From: Limimaricola litoreus
Lineage (GTDB): Bacteria > Pseudomonadota > Alphaproteobacteria > Rhodobacterales > Rhodobacteraceae
NCBI RefSeq assembly: GCF_024159025.1
Contig: NZ_JAMYXC010000112.1
Coordinates: 1-64,000 of the forward strand
Direction of reading: 5' to 3'
DNA length: 64,000 nucleotides
In this document: piece after piece, positions 25,911 to 33,846 of the stretch
Numbering within the stretch: the first letter of the stretch is position 1
Layout of the letters: every line of letters begins with the position of its first letter
Position numbers and translations under genes: made by a program
The notes under the pieces: model-generated
The model's input: the letters and a program-made list of their open reading frames with translations, nothing else
The model's database searches: none
What the model was told of the DNA's origin: nothing

Positions 25911-26927
25911 ATGACCAAGAGCTTCACCATCACCCTCGCCGCCGCGCTGACCCTGTCGGGCGCCGCCGTCGCGCAGGACTACAGCTTCCGCTTCCAGTCC
26001 TCGGACCCGGCGGGCAACCCGAACTTCGAGCTGCAAAAGCAGTGGGCCGAGAGCGTCGGCGAGATGACCGATGGCCGCGTCAGCGTCGAGCTGCTGCCGG
26101 TGGATTCGATCGTGGCGCATAACGAGACGCAGGACGCGATCGCGGCCGGCATCCTCGACGGGCACATCACCGACACCTCCTATTTCTCGGGCAAGGACCC
26201 GGCCTTTGGCCTGATCGCCAACCCGGTCGGCGCCTGGGGCGATCCGCAGCAGATGTTCGACTTCATCGAGCAGGGCGGCGGTCACGAGCTGATGGACGAG
26301 CTGCTCTCGCCCTACGGGCTGGAGTTCATCGGCGTCAGCACGCCGGGGCTCGAAGCCTTCGTGTCGAACGTGCCGCTCGACGGGGTCGATGATCTCAAGG
26401 GGCTGAAGCTGCGCGCGCCCGAAGGCCTCGTGCAGCAGGTCTTTGCCGCCGCGGGTGCGGCGCCCGTGAACCTGCCCGGTTCGGAGGTCTTCACCTCGCT
26501 CGACAAGGGCGTGATCGACGCGGCCGACTACTCGGTCTTTTCGGTCAACCACGCGCAGGGCATGCATGACGTGGCCTCGCACCCGGTCTATCCGGGCTTC
26601 CACTCGATGCCGCTGGTCGAGGTCTCGATGAACGAGAGCAAGTGGGAAGAACTGCCCGAGGATCTCCAGCAGATCATGGAAGAGTCGGTCAAGCAGTTTG
26701 CCCAGAACCAGATCTCCTCGCTCAAGGCTGCCGATCAGGAAGCCGTCGAGGAGGCCAAGGCCTCTGGCGAGATCACCGTGCATGACTGGTCCGAGGAGGA
26801 GCGCGCCAAGTTCCGCCAGATCGCCATGGGCGAGTGGGAGAAGGTCGCCGAACGCTCCGAGAACGCGCAGAAGGTCTATGACACGCTGACCGGCTACCTG
26901 ACCGAGAACGGCCTGATCGCCGAGTAA
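25911..26927 (+). CDS. dctP: TRAP substrate-binding protein of the gluconate-type cassette (DctP)
   Basis: The 338-residue exported protein has a Sec signal peptide (MTKSFTITLAAALTLSGAAVAQ). DctP features are DGRVSVELLPVDSIVAHNE and VDDLKGLKLRAPEG with the usual ligand-binding Arg, then LPGSEVFTSLDKGVIDAAD. It starts 10 bp after gntK with GGAGG upstream. It does not closely match the DctP at 13831 and belongs to the subgroup with PGSEVFTSLDKGVIDA. The ligand, probably gluconate, is inferred from gntK. Confidence 0.9.
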   Translation: MTKSFTITLAAALTLSGAAVAQDYSFRFQSSDPAGNPNFELQKQWAESVGEMTDGRVSVELLPVDSIVAHNETQDAIAAGILDGHITDTSYFSGKDPAFGLIANPVGAWGDPQQMFDFIEQGGGHELMDELLSPYGLEFIGVSTPGLEAFVSNVPLDGVDDLKGLKLRAPEGLVQQVFAAAGAAPVNLPGSEVFTSLDKGVIDAADYSVFSVNHAQGMHDVASHPVYPGFHSMPLVEVSMNESKWEELPEDLQQIMEESVKQFAQNQISSLKAADQEAVEEAKASGEITVHDWSEEERAKFRQIAMGEWEKVAERSENAQKVYDTLTGYLTENGLIAE

Positions 26928-26955
26928 GACCGGCGCGGCCCGACCGTGCTTTTCC

Positions 26956-26985
26956 AGACGCCCGGACCCGCAGGTCCGGGCGTCT
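26956..26985 (+). other. Perfect 13-bp intercistronic hairpin between dctP and dctQ
   Basis: AGACGCCCGGACC pairs exactly with GGTCCGGGCGTCT across a 4-nt loop, within the 90-bp dctP-dctQ gap. A weak T-rich tail (TCGCA) makes full termination unlikely. It fits uneven expression of binding protein over permeases. Confidence 0.6.
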
Positions 26986-27017
26986 TCGCAAGAACCTTAT
27001 GACGAGGGACAAGGCCC

Positions 27018-27572
27018 GTGACAGAAGATCACACCGACATCACGCCGCCCCGGGACGAGGGCGGGCCCATTCCAGAGGCGGGCTGGCTCGGCCGCGCCAT
27101 CGACCGGGTCGGCATCGTCTTTGCGCTTGGCATCATCATTGCCATGCTGATCCTGATCCAGGAGGTGGTGCTGCGCTATTTCTTCAACCGGCCGACGATC
27201 TGGGCGCATGAGACGACCGTGTTCCTTTCGGGCGTGGCCTTCGTCTTCGGCGGGCTCTACTGCACCGCGCGCGACAGCCATATCCGGGTGGTGCTGATCT
27301 ATGACCAGCTCGGGCCCAAGCTGCGCCGCGGCTTCGACGTGGTGATCTCGATCATCTGCGGGCTGGCGGCGGCGATGTTCACTTGGGCCGCCTGGATCAT
27401 GGTTTCCCGCGCGGCCTTTACGCCGGCGGGCGATTTCCGGCTGGAGCGCTCGGGCAGCGCCTGGGACCCGGTCTATCCCGGCGCGATCAAGGTGTTTCTC
27501 ATGCTGGTGCTGGGCATCATGACGGTCCAGTTCGCGATCCTGGCCTTCAACTACGCGCGGGGGCGGCGGTGA
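27018..27572 (+). CDS. dctQ: TRAP transporter small permease DctQ
   Basis: The 184-residue protein has four hydrophobic helices and a polar N-terminus of about 30 residues. The DctQ motif is RYFFNRPTIWAHETTVFLSG (about 55-74). Its stop overlaps the dctM start by one base (TGATG). It is the accessory membrane subunit of the gluconate-type TRAP system. The ATG at 27018 is used; an out-of-frame ATG lies at 26999. Confidence 0.9.
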   Translation: MTEDHTDITPPRDEGGPIPEAGWLGRAIDRVGIVFALGIIIAMLILIQEVVLRYFFNRPTIWAHETTVFLSGVAFVFGGLYCTARDSHIRVVLIYDQLGPKLRRGFDVVISIICGLAAAMFTWAAWIMVSRAAFTPAGDFRLERSGSAWDPVYPGAIKVFLMLVLGIMTVQFAILAFNYARGRR

Positions 27573-28888
27573 TGGAAATCTTCGGGTCCATTCAAGGGCT
27601 GGGGATCGAGGGGGCCACGGGCCTCATGTTCGCCATGCTGCTGGTGCTGCTCGTCACCGGCATTCCGCTGGCCTATGTCACGCTGCTCGTGGCGCTGGTC
27701 TTCGCCCTTGGCTGGTTCGGGCCGATGGCGGTGCCGCTGATCACCTCTCGCGTCTATTCCTTCGTCTCCTCCTTCGTCTTCGTCTCCGTGCCGATGTTCG
27801 TGCTGATGGCCGCGATCCTCGACCGGTCCGGCATCGCGCGCGACCTGTTCGACGCGATGCGCCTGTTCGGCGGGCGGCTGCGCGGCGGCATCGCGATCCA
27901 GACGATCCTGGTGGCGGTCATCCTCGCCGCGATGTCCGGCATCATCGGCGGCGAGGTGGTGCTCCTGGGCCTGATCGCGCTGCCGCAGATGCTCAGGCTC
28001 GGCTATGACAAGAACCTCGCCATCGGCGTGGTCTGCGCGGGCGGGGCGCTTGGCACCATGGTGCCGCCCTCGATCGTGCTGATCATCTATGGCCTGACGG
28101 CCAACGTCTCGATCGGTGATCTGTTCACCGCGGCCTTCGTGCCGGGGCTGATGCTGGCGGGCTTTTACGTGGCCTATGTGCTGATCCGCGCCTATCTCAA
28201 CCCGGCCATGGCGCCGGTGGTCGAGGGGCCGCGCGCGACGACGGCCGAGAAGCTGCGGCTGGCCAAGGGTCTGTTCCTGCCGATCCTCGTGGTGATCGGG
28301 GTCCTGGGCTCGATCTATGGCGGCATCGCGTCCGTGACCGAGGCCTCGGCCGTGGGCGTGCTTGGCGTGACGCTTTCGACCATGATCCGGGGCGAGTTCA
28401 CGCTCGGGCTGATGAAGGCGGCGGCGCTGCAGACGCTTCAGACCGTCGGCATGATCGTCTGGATCGGCATCGGGGCGACGGCGCTGGTGGGGGTGTTCAA
28501 CCTCATGGGGGGCATCAAGTTCGTCTCGGCAATGATCACGGGCATCTCGGACGAGCCGGTGATCGTGCTGCTGTTCATGATGTCGCTCCTGTTCATCCTC
28601 GGCATGTTCCTCGACTGGGTCGGAATCGCGCTGCTGACCATGCCGATCTTCGTGCCGATCATCACCTCGATGGGCTATGATCCGGTCTGGTTTGGCGTGG
28701 TGTTCTGCATGAACATGCAGATGAGCTTCCTGTCGCCGCCCTTTGGGCCCGCGGCCTTCTACCTCAAGTCGGTTGCGCCGCCGGATATCTCGCTGGGCGA
28801 CATCTTCCGCTCGCTGCTGCCCTTCATCGGGATGCAGGCGCTGGCCGTGGCGGTGCTGATCCTGTTTCCGGCGATCGCCATCTACTGA
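27572..28888 (+). CDS. dctM: TRAP transporter large permease DctM
   Basis: The 438-residue protein has about twelve hydrophobic helices. DctM signatures are VPMFVLMAAILDRSGIARDLFDAM, a GGALGTMVPPSIVLIIYG stretch near residue 160 and QMSFLSPPFGPAAFYLK near 385-401. The GTMVPPS and SFLSPPFGP stretches form part of the substrate and Na+ path. It ends the operon gntK-dctPQM, followed by a strong terminator. Confidence 0.93.
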   Translation: MEIFGSIQGLGIEGATGLMFAMLLVLLVTGIPLAYVTLLVALVFALGWFGPMAVPLITSRVYSFVSSFVFVSVPMFVLMAAILDRSGIARDLFDAMRLFGGRLRGGIAIQTILVAVILAAMSGIIGGEVVLLGLIALPQMLRLGYDKNLAIGVVCAGGALGTMVPPSIVLIIYGLTANVSIGDLFTAAFVPGLMLAGFYVAYVLIRAYLNPAMAPVVEGPRATTAEKLRLAKGLFLPILVVIGVLGSIYGGIASVTEASAVGVLGVTLSTMIRGEFTLGLMKAAALQTLQTVGMIVWIGIGATALVGVFNLMGGIKFVSAMITGISDEPVIVLLFMMSLLFILGMFLDWVGIALLTMPIFVPIITSMGYDPVWFGVVFCMNMQMSFLSPPFGPAAFYLKSVAPPDISLGDIFRSLLPFIGMQALAVAVLILFPAIAIY

Positions 28889-28914
28889 CAACGCGCAGGG
28901 ATGGACGTGACGAG

Positions 28915-28947
28915 GCCCGCCCCCTTCGCTGGGGGCGGGCTCTTTTT
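28915..28947 (+). terminator. Intrinsic terminator after gntK-dctPQM
   Basis: A perfect 10-bp stem GCCCGCCCCC / GGGGGCGGGC with a 6-nt loop is followed directly by TCTTTTT. It is a textbook rho-independent terminator on the plus strand. Confidence 0.85.
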
Positions 28948-28958
28948 GTGCGATAGGT

Positions 28959-29420
28959 TCAGCGGGGCGGGGGCGTGGTCTCGCGGAGGATCAGCTCGGG
29001 CGGGATCTCGATGCGCCTGCGCGAGGCCCGGGCCTTGCCGCTCAGGAGCCCGCCGACGAGGCGCGCGGCCTCGGCGCCGATCTGCTCGGCATGGACGTCG
29101 ACGGTGGTCAGCCGCGGCGCGCAGATGGCGCCGATCTCGTAATTGCCGAAGCCCGCCAGCGCCAGCGCGAGGAGCAGCATCGCCGCGAGGTGGCCGACCC
29201 AGGCCCGGCCGCCCGCCATGCGCGCGGCCCAATCGTCGACCGGGTTCAGCAGGAGCGCGAGGAAGACGGCGAAGGCGATCGGCAGGAAGACCGGCTGCAT
29301 GACGTGCAGCGCCCAGCCCACGAGCACCAATGTGGCCACGCCGAGCATGCCGAGGGCGGGGTGGGCGATGCGTTGAGGGGCCGCGATCTGGGCTTCGGGA
29401 TCAGGCGCCTTGTCCGACAT
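28959..29420 (-). pseudogene. Chimeric frame: AI-2E permease N-terminus fused to LacI-regulator C-terminus
   Basis: The 153-residue open frame joins two unrelated pieces. Residues 1 to about 90 match the start of an AI-2E/PerM transporter (AHPALGMLGVATLVLVGWALH, then FAVFLALLLNPVDDW). From about residue 91 (GFGNYEIGAICAPRLTTVDVH to IPPELILRETT) it is the C-terminal end of a LacI-family regulator. Neither part could function in its original role: the permease lacks most helices and the regulator lacks its DNA-binding domain. An in-frame deletion that fused two neighbouring genes is the simplest explanation. Its start overlaps the SDR stop by 20 bp. Confidence 0.75.
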
Positions 29421-30180
29421 TCAGCGAAAGCCCCCCGTCGATGGTAAAGGTCTGGCCGGTGACGTAATCGGCCTCGGGCGAGGCGAGGTAGACCGCGAGA
29501 TGCGCCACCTCTTCGGGCTGTCCGGCGCGGCGCCACGGGATGTTGCGGACCTGGCGCTCGCGCGCCTCGGGGTCCTCCTGCGCCTCGGCATTCATCGCCG
29601 TCATGATCATCCCCGGCGCGATGTTGTTGACCGCGATCCGGTCGGGGGCCAGCTCAAGGCACAGGGTGCGGGTGAGATTGCGCAGCCCCCCCTTGGCCGC
29701 GTCATAGGCCGCCGAGCCGATCCGAGGGATCTCCTCGTGCACCGAAGAGATATTGACGATCCGCCCGCCGCCGCCCGCGGCGCGGCGCGCGCGGATGAAG
29801 GCGCGGCAGCACAGGAAGGGGCCGAAGAGATCGACCTTCAGCATCTTGTCCCAAGTCTCGTCCGACATTTCCGCCACCTCCTCGCCCGGCGCGTCGAGAC
29901 CGGCGGAGTTCAGCAGGATGTCGGGCGGGCCGAAGGCGTCCTGCGCGGCAGCAAAGAGCCGCTCCACGTCTTCGGGGCGGGTATGGTCGCATTGCACGGT
30001 AACGGCGGCGCGGCCCGCCTCGCGCACCGAGCGGGCGGTGGTCTCGGCGCCATCGGCATCATCGAGAAAACCGAGCACCAGATCGGCCCCCTCGCGGGCA
30101 AAGGCCGTGGCGCAGGCCTGGCCAATTCCCGATTCCGCGCCGGTGACGATGGCAACCCGGTCCTGAAGCCTGCCGCTCAT
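29401..30180 (-). CDS. SDR-family oxidoreductase (glucose/gluconate dehydrogenase-like)
   Basis: The 259-residue classical SDR has TGAESGIG at 13-20, NSAG at 91-94, catalytic Ser145/146, Tyr159 and Lys163 (YDAAK), and a C-terminal GQTFTIDGG. It uses NAD(P)H to interconvert a hydroxyl and a ketone. Beside a gluconate-type cassette, a sugar or sugar-acid dehydrogenase role is plausible, but the substrate cannot be assigned. The start at 30180 follows AGAGGACACCTT. Confidence 0.85.
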   Translation of the reverse strand: MSGRLQDRVAIVTGAESGIGQACATAFAREGADLVLGFLDDADGAETTARSVREAGRAAVTVQCDHTRPEDVERLFAAAQDAFGPPDILLNSAGLDAPGEEVAEMSDETWDKMLKVDLFGPFLCCRAFIRARRAAGGGGRIVNISSVHEEIPRIGSAAYDAAKGGLRNLTRTLCLELAPDRIAVNNIAPGMIMTAMNAEAQEDPEARERQVRNIPWRRAGQPEEVAHLAVYLASPEADYVTGQTFTIDGGLSLNVGQGA

Positions 30181-30249
30181 AAGGTGTCCTCTCACGCCCA
30201 TGCTGCACGCGGAGTTAACGGCAGTTGCGCGCGAGGGTTCCTCGGAGTG

Positions 30250-31518
30250 TCAGAGACGCAAGTCGGAGCTTTCCGGTGCAAAGACCGATTTCAGGTCGAA
30301 GAACACATGCCCCTCGCGGCCATAGGCGCGCAACGGCTCGGGCCCGGCCTCGACGAACTCGCGGTGGGCCACGGCGAGCAGCACCGCATCATAGGCACCG
30401 GCCTCCGGGCGTTCGACCAGATCGATGCCGTATTCCTCATGCGCCTGCGCCGGATCGGCCCAGGGGTCGTGCACGTCGACGCGCGCGCCGTATTCGGCCA
30501 GATCGGTGATCACGTCGATGATCCGGGTGTTGCGCAGATCGGGGCAGTTTTCCTTGAAGGCGAGGCCGAGCACGAGGATACGGGCGCCCTCGATCTGGAC
30601 GCGCCGCTTGAGCATCGCCTTGATCAATCGACCGGAGACATAGGCCCCCATGCCGTCGTTGAGCCTGCGACCGGCGAGGATGATCTCGGGGTGATAGCCG
30701 AGCGCCTGCGCCTTGTGGGTGAGATAATAGGGGTCGACGCCGATGCAGTGCCCGCCGACGAGGCCGGGGCGGAACGGCAGGAAGTTCCACTTGGTGCCAG
30801 CGGCCTTGAGCACCGCCTCGGTGTCGATATCCATGCGGTTGAAGATGACCGCGAGTTCGTTGACGAGAGCGATGTTGAGATCGCGCTGGGTGTTCTCGAT
30901 CACCTTGGCGGCCTCGGCGACCCGGATGCTTTCGGCCCTGTAGGTGCCGGCGGTAATGATCTCGCCGTAGAGCGCATCGACCTGCTCGGCGATCTCGGGC
31001 GTCGAGCCGGAGGTCACCTTGCGGATCGAGGGCAGGCGATGCTCCTTGTCGCCGGGGTTGATCCGTTCGGGGCTGTAGCCGACGAAGAAATCCTCGTTGA
31101 AGCGCAGCCCCGAGATCTTTTCGAGCACGGGCACGCAGTCTTCTTCGGTGGCGCCGGGGTAGACGGTACTCTCGTAGATCACGACGTCACCGCGCTTGAG
31201 CACGCGACCCACGGTTTCGGAGGCCTTGAGGATCGGGGTCAGGTCGGGCTGGCGATGCCGGTCGATGGGCGTCGGCACGGTGACGATGTAGATCCCGCAG
31301 TCAGCGATGCCGTCGAGACTGTCGGTAAAGTCCAGCTCGCCTGCCTGCGCCAACTCCTCGGTCGAAACCTCGCGGGTGCCGTCGCGCCCCTCGCGCAGCT
31401 CGGCGATCCGTGCGGCATTGATGTCGAAGCCGGTGACGGGACGTTTGCGGCCGAACTCGACCGCGAGCGGCAGCCCGACGTAACCCAGCCCGATCACGGC
31501 TATGCGTTTATCGTTCAT
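30250..31518 (-). CDS. tviB: Nucleotide-sugar dehydrogenase (TviB-type UDP-N-acetylhexosamine 6-dehydrogenase)
   Basis: The 422-residue protein has an N-terminal NAD-binding fold ([10 protein letters not shown], 10-19), a central domain, and the catalytic Cys258 in [14 protein letters not shown]-terminal UDP-binding domain follows ([17 protein letters not shown] near 325-341). The [18 protein letters not shown] context is that of TviB/WbpO enzymes that oxidise UDP-GlcNAc or UDP-GalNAc to the uronic acid, rather than UDP-glucose dehydrogenase. It supplies an acidic sugar for the polysaccharide and lies downstream of the epimerase on the same strand. Confidence 0.88.
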   Translation of the reverse strand: MNDKRIAVIGLGYVGLPLAVEFGRKRPVTGFDINAARIAELREGRDGTREVSTEELAQAGELDFTDSLDGIADCGIYIVTVPTPIDRHRQPDLTPILKASETVGRVLKRGDVVIYESTVYPGATEEDCVPVLEKISGLRFNEDFFVGYSPERINPGDKEHRLPSIRKVTSGSTPEIAEQVDALYGEIITAGTYRAESIRVAEAAKVIENTQRDLNIALVNELAVIFNRMDIDTEAVLKAAGTKWNFLPFRPGLVGGHCIGVDPYYLTHKAQALGYHPEIILAGRRLNDGMGAYVSGRLIKAMLKRRVQIEGARILVLGLAFKENCPDLRNTRIIDVITDLAEYGARVDVHDPWADPAQAHEEYGIDLVERPEAGAYDAVLLAVAHREFVEAGPEPLRAYGREGHVFFDLKSVFAPESSDLRL

Positions 31519-31649
31519 TTGTGGCACTCGCATGGAGATGTGACAGGGGAGCCTGCCTGCATCGCTGTTGTGGAAAAGGTGTCGGGCTCAGGCATGGCGC
31601 TCGAGCGGCGCAATGATGGCCCATGGGGACCAGCAGCGCGCCGGATGCC

Positions 31650-32663
31650 TCACCCCTTCCGATACTCGACGAACCAGTCGACGAAACGGGAGATGCCATC
31701 GTGGAAGTCGGTCTGCGGCCGATAGCCGGTGAGCCGTTGTAACAGGTCGGCGTCGGCCCAGGTGGCGGGCACGTCGCCGGTCTGCATCGGCATGTAGTTG
31801 CGCTTGGCCTCGATGCCGAGCTTTTGCTCGATGGCGTCGATGAAATCGAGCAGGCGCACCTTGTCGGAGTTGCCGATGTTGACCACCCGGTAGGGCGCGA
31901 CGGGCGAGAGGCTGTCGCCCGGCTCGATCGCTTCGGGCGTCTCGGGCCGCACCGGCGGCACGTCGATCAAGAGCCGGATCGCGCGGACCAGATCATCGAC
32001 ATAGGTGAAGTCGCGGTACATGTCGCCATGGTTGTAGATGTCGATCTCCCGGCCGTCGAGCATGGCATCGACGAACTTGTAGAGCGCGAGGTCGGGGCGG
32101 CCCCAGGGGCCATAGACCGTGAAGAAGCGGAACATGGTGGTCGGCAGGTCCCACAGATGCGCGTAGGAATGCGCCATGCTCTCGTTGGCCTTCTTGGTGG
32201 CGGCATAGATGGTGAGCTGGGTGTCGGCCTTTTCGGTTTCGGTAAAGGGCATCTCGGTGTTGGCGCCGTAAACCGAGGAGGTCGAGGCCATCAGCAGGTG
32301 ATCGACCCCCAGACGCCGCGCCGCCTCCATGACGTTGAAGGTGCCGATCACGTTGCTGTCTATATAGGCGCGCGGGTTCTCGAGGCTGTAGCGCACACCG
32401 GCCTGCGCCGCGAGGTGCACGATCACATCAGGCGCGAAGTCGTCGGCGACACGGTCGAGCAGCTCACGATCCTCGAGCTGCCCCTCGGTGGCCGCGAAGT
32501 TCCCGTTCTGCAGCAGCATCGCGTGGCGACGGCGCTTCAGAGCGACGTCGTAATAATCGCTCATCCCATCGTAGCCATGAACGGTGAAGCCTTCGGCCAG
32601 GAGCAGCTTGGCGAGGTGGAAGCCGATGAAGCCCGCCGTGCCCGTGATCAAAATCTTCTTCAT
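31650..32663 (-). CDS. NAD-dependent epimerase, UDP-glucuronate 4-epimerase type
   Basis: The 337-residue extended SDR has TGTAGFIG at 7-14, Ser129/130 and Tyr153-x3-Lys157 (YAATK), and the MFRFFTVYGPWGRPDLALYKF segment characteristic of UDP-GlcA 4-epimerases (LspL/WbnF type). It would turn UDP-glucuronate (or a similar sugar) into the galacto form for surface polysaccharide assembly. It precedes the UDP-sugar dehydrogenase by 131 bp. The start at 32663 is supported by GAGGAG upstream. Confidence 0.88.
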   Translation of the reverse strand: MKKILITGTAGFIGFHLAKLLLAEGFTVHGYDGMSDYYDVALKRRRHAMLLQNGNFAATEGQLEDRELLDRVADDFAPDVIVHLAAQAGVRYSLENPRAYIDSNVIGTFNVMEAARRLGVDHLLMASTSSVYGANTEMPFTETEKADTQLTIYAATKKANESMAHSYAHLWDLPTTMFRFFTVYGPWGRPDLALYKFVDAMLDGREIDIYNHGDMYRDFTYVDDLVRAIRLLIDVPPVRPETPEAIEPGDSLSPVAPYRVVNIGNSDKVRLLDFIDAIEQKLGIEAKRNYMPMQTGDVPATWADADLLQRLTGYRPQTDFHDGISRFVDWFVEYRKG

Positions 32664-32857
32664 GTCCCGTTCACTCCTCGTTAACCACGGCACGACCGGC
32701 TTGTGGCGCCGGTCGGGGCCTGCGGCCCCTGGCGTGTTATGGGCGGATCAAGCCTCGGGTGCAACGTATGGGCCGGCGGGAATCGCCGCAAGCCTGCGGT
32801 GCTGTCGGCCGGTCCGCGGTGCGGGGCTGGGCGAACGCTGCCGTGCCGCAGCGCGCG

Positions 32858-32886
32858 AAAAAGGCCGCCCGGTTCGGGGCGGCCTC
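32858..32886 (-). terminator. Intrinsic terminator of the VPLPA-CTERM gene
   Basis: On the minus strand GAGGCCGCCCC, a short loop and GGGCGGCC are followed by TTTTT. It lies 24 bp after the stop codon of the VPLPA-CTERM gene. The 32664-32857 stretch beyond it shows no gene. Confidence 0.75.
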
Positions 32887-32909
32887 TGGAAGCGGTTTAT
32901 CGAAACAAA

Positions 32910-33614
32910 TCATCCAGTCTTGCGAAACCGGCGCAGCCCTGCGGTTCCACCGAGCGCCGCGAGAAGCAGCCAGCCCGCGGCGGGGAGCGGGACCGGGTTC
33001 GGTGGCGGAGCGTCGTCGCCGCAATTGGCGATGCACTCGGGTTTCAGATTGTAGTCCTTGGTGCTCCCGCCGCCGCCAGTCGGAGGTGCGCCGACGGTCT
33101 GAGCACGGATCCCGACCGCACTAAACGTCGTGGTATCCAGATCTACATCTTTGTTGATATAGAAGGAAAAGTCATTGTTCAGACCACTCGCTGACCCAGT
33201 GTCTCCAATACGAAGCATGTAATCGAAGACTTGAGCTGCATCGAATTTGCAACCGCCGCCGTTGCCGGTAGGCCCAGTGCCGCATTTTGAAGTATTGGTG
33301 AGGAAGTTGGTCACGCCGTCACCGGTGGGGGACGTGAAACCTTGAATATCCGTCGATGCGATGCCCGGGATCGAGGAGCTGAAGCCGAGACCGAGTACAT
33401 CGCCGGTCGATGGTGTGGTGGGATCCAGAGCTACCTGAAAAAACAGCCGGGTGGCATCGGTCTCATCGTCGATTTTCACGATCCACTTCGGCTGTTCGGT
33501 GGCCGCTGTATTATTATAGACCCAGTCACCAGCGCCGAACTGTATCACCGTAGCGCTGGCAGGCGCGGCGAGGCAGATCGCTGCCAGCGCCGAGAAAAAA
33601 CTGTGCTTCGTCAC
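32910..33614 (-). CDS. Exported VPLPA-CTERM protein (exosortase substrate) 1
   Basis: The 234-residue protein has a Sec signal peptide (cleavage near ASA, residue 20). The C-terminal sorting tail from residue 208 consists of VPLPA, a hydrophobic helix and a basic end (RRFRKTG). This tail is the recognition signal of exosortase XrtD, encoded at 45484. The mature domain is Thr/Asp/Gly-rich, contains paired Cys (KCGTG...GGCKF and ECIANCGDD) and no recognisable catalytic motif. It starts at a GTG with GGAG 7 nt upstream. The role is probably at the cell surface or in the exopolysaccharide matrix. Confidence 0.87.
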   Translation of the reverse strand: MTKHSFFSALAAICLAAPASATVIQFGAGDWVYNNTAATEQPKWIVKIDDETDATRLFFQVALDPTTPSTGDVLGLGFSSSIPGIASTDIQGFTSPTGDGVTNFLTNTSKCGTGPTGNGGGCKFDAAQVFDYMLRIGDTGSASGLNNDFSFYINKDVDLDTTTFSAVGIRAQTVGAPPTGGGGSTKDYNLKPECIANCGDDAPPPNPVPLPAAGWLLLAALGGTAGLRRFRKTG

Positions 33615-33792
33615 AACCAAACTCCAACCTTTTGACGACCTCGTACTGTGGTAGGTCCACGCCGACATACCACATGCCTCAAAATCAAAAAAAAATTTGT
33701 GAAAGAGGTTGCCCTCTTTCGGATAGTTCTACCCATCCTGCCGCTCGTGGCTGGAAACAAACTGATATTCGCCGACGAGTTTTGGAACAGAA

Positions 33793-33822
33793 TGTCTCTG
33801 GGATCGTTTCATCCCAGAGACA
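33793..33822 (-). terminator. Perfect hairpin after the metalloprotease gene
   Basis: TGTCTCTGGGAT pairs exactly with ATCCCAGAGACA (12 bp, 6-nt loop), 24 bp after the protease stop on the minus strand. It is followed by TTCTGTTCC, a weak U-tract, and is likely a terminator. Confidence 0.65.
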
Positions 33823-33846
33823 GACTAGAAGGAATAGCAGGGAGGA

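Noticed and set aside
27551-28891. Long minus-strand frame opposite the DctM gene, rich in His, Arg, Asp and Gln
   Set aside because: Its composition is that of a reverse-complemented membrane protein. The plus strand encodes a clear DctM.
29410-31725. Long plus-strand frame across the SDR and nucleotide-sugar dehydrogenase genes
   Set aside because: It crosses two real minus-strand genes and their gap, and has no recognisable domain.
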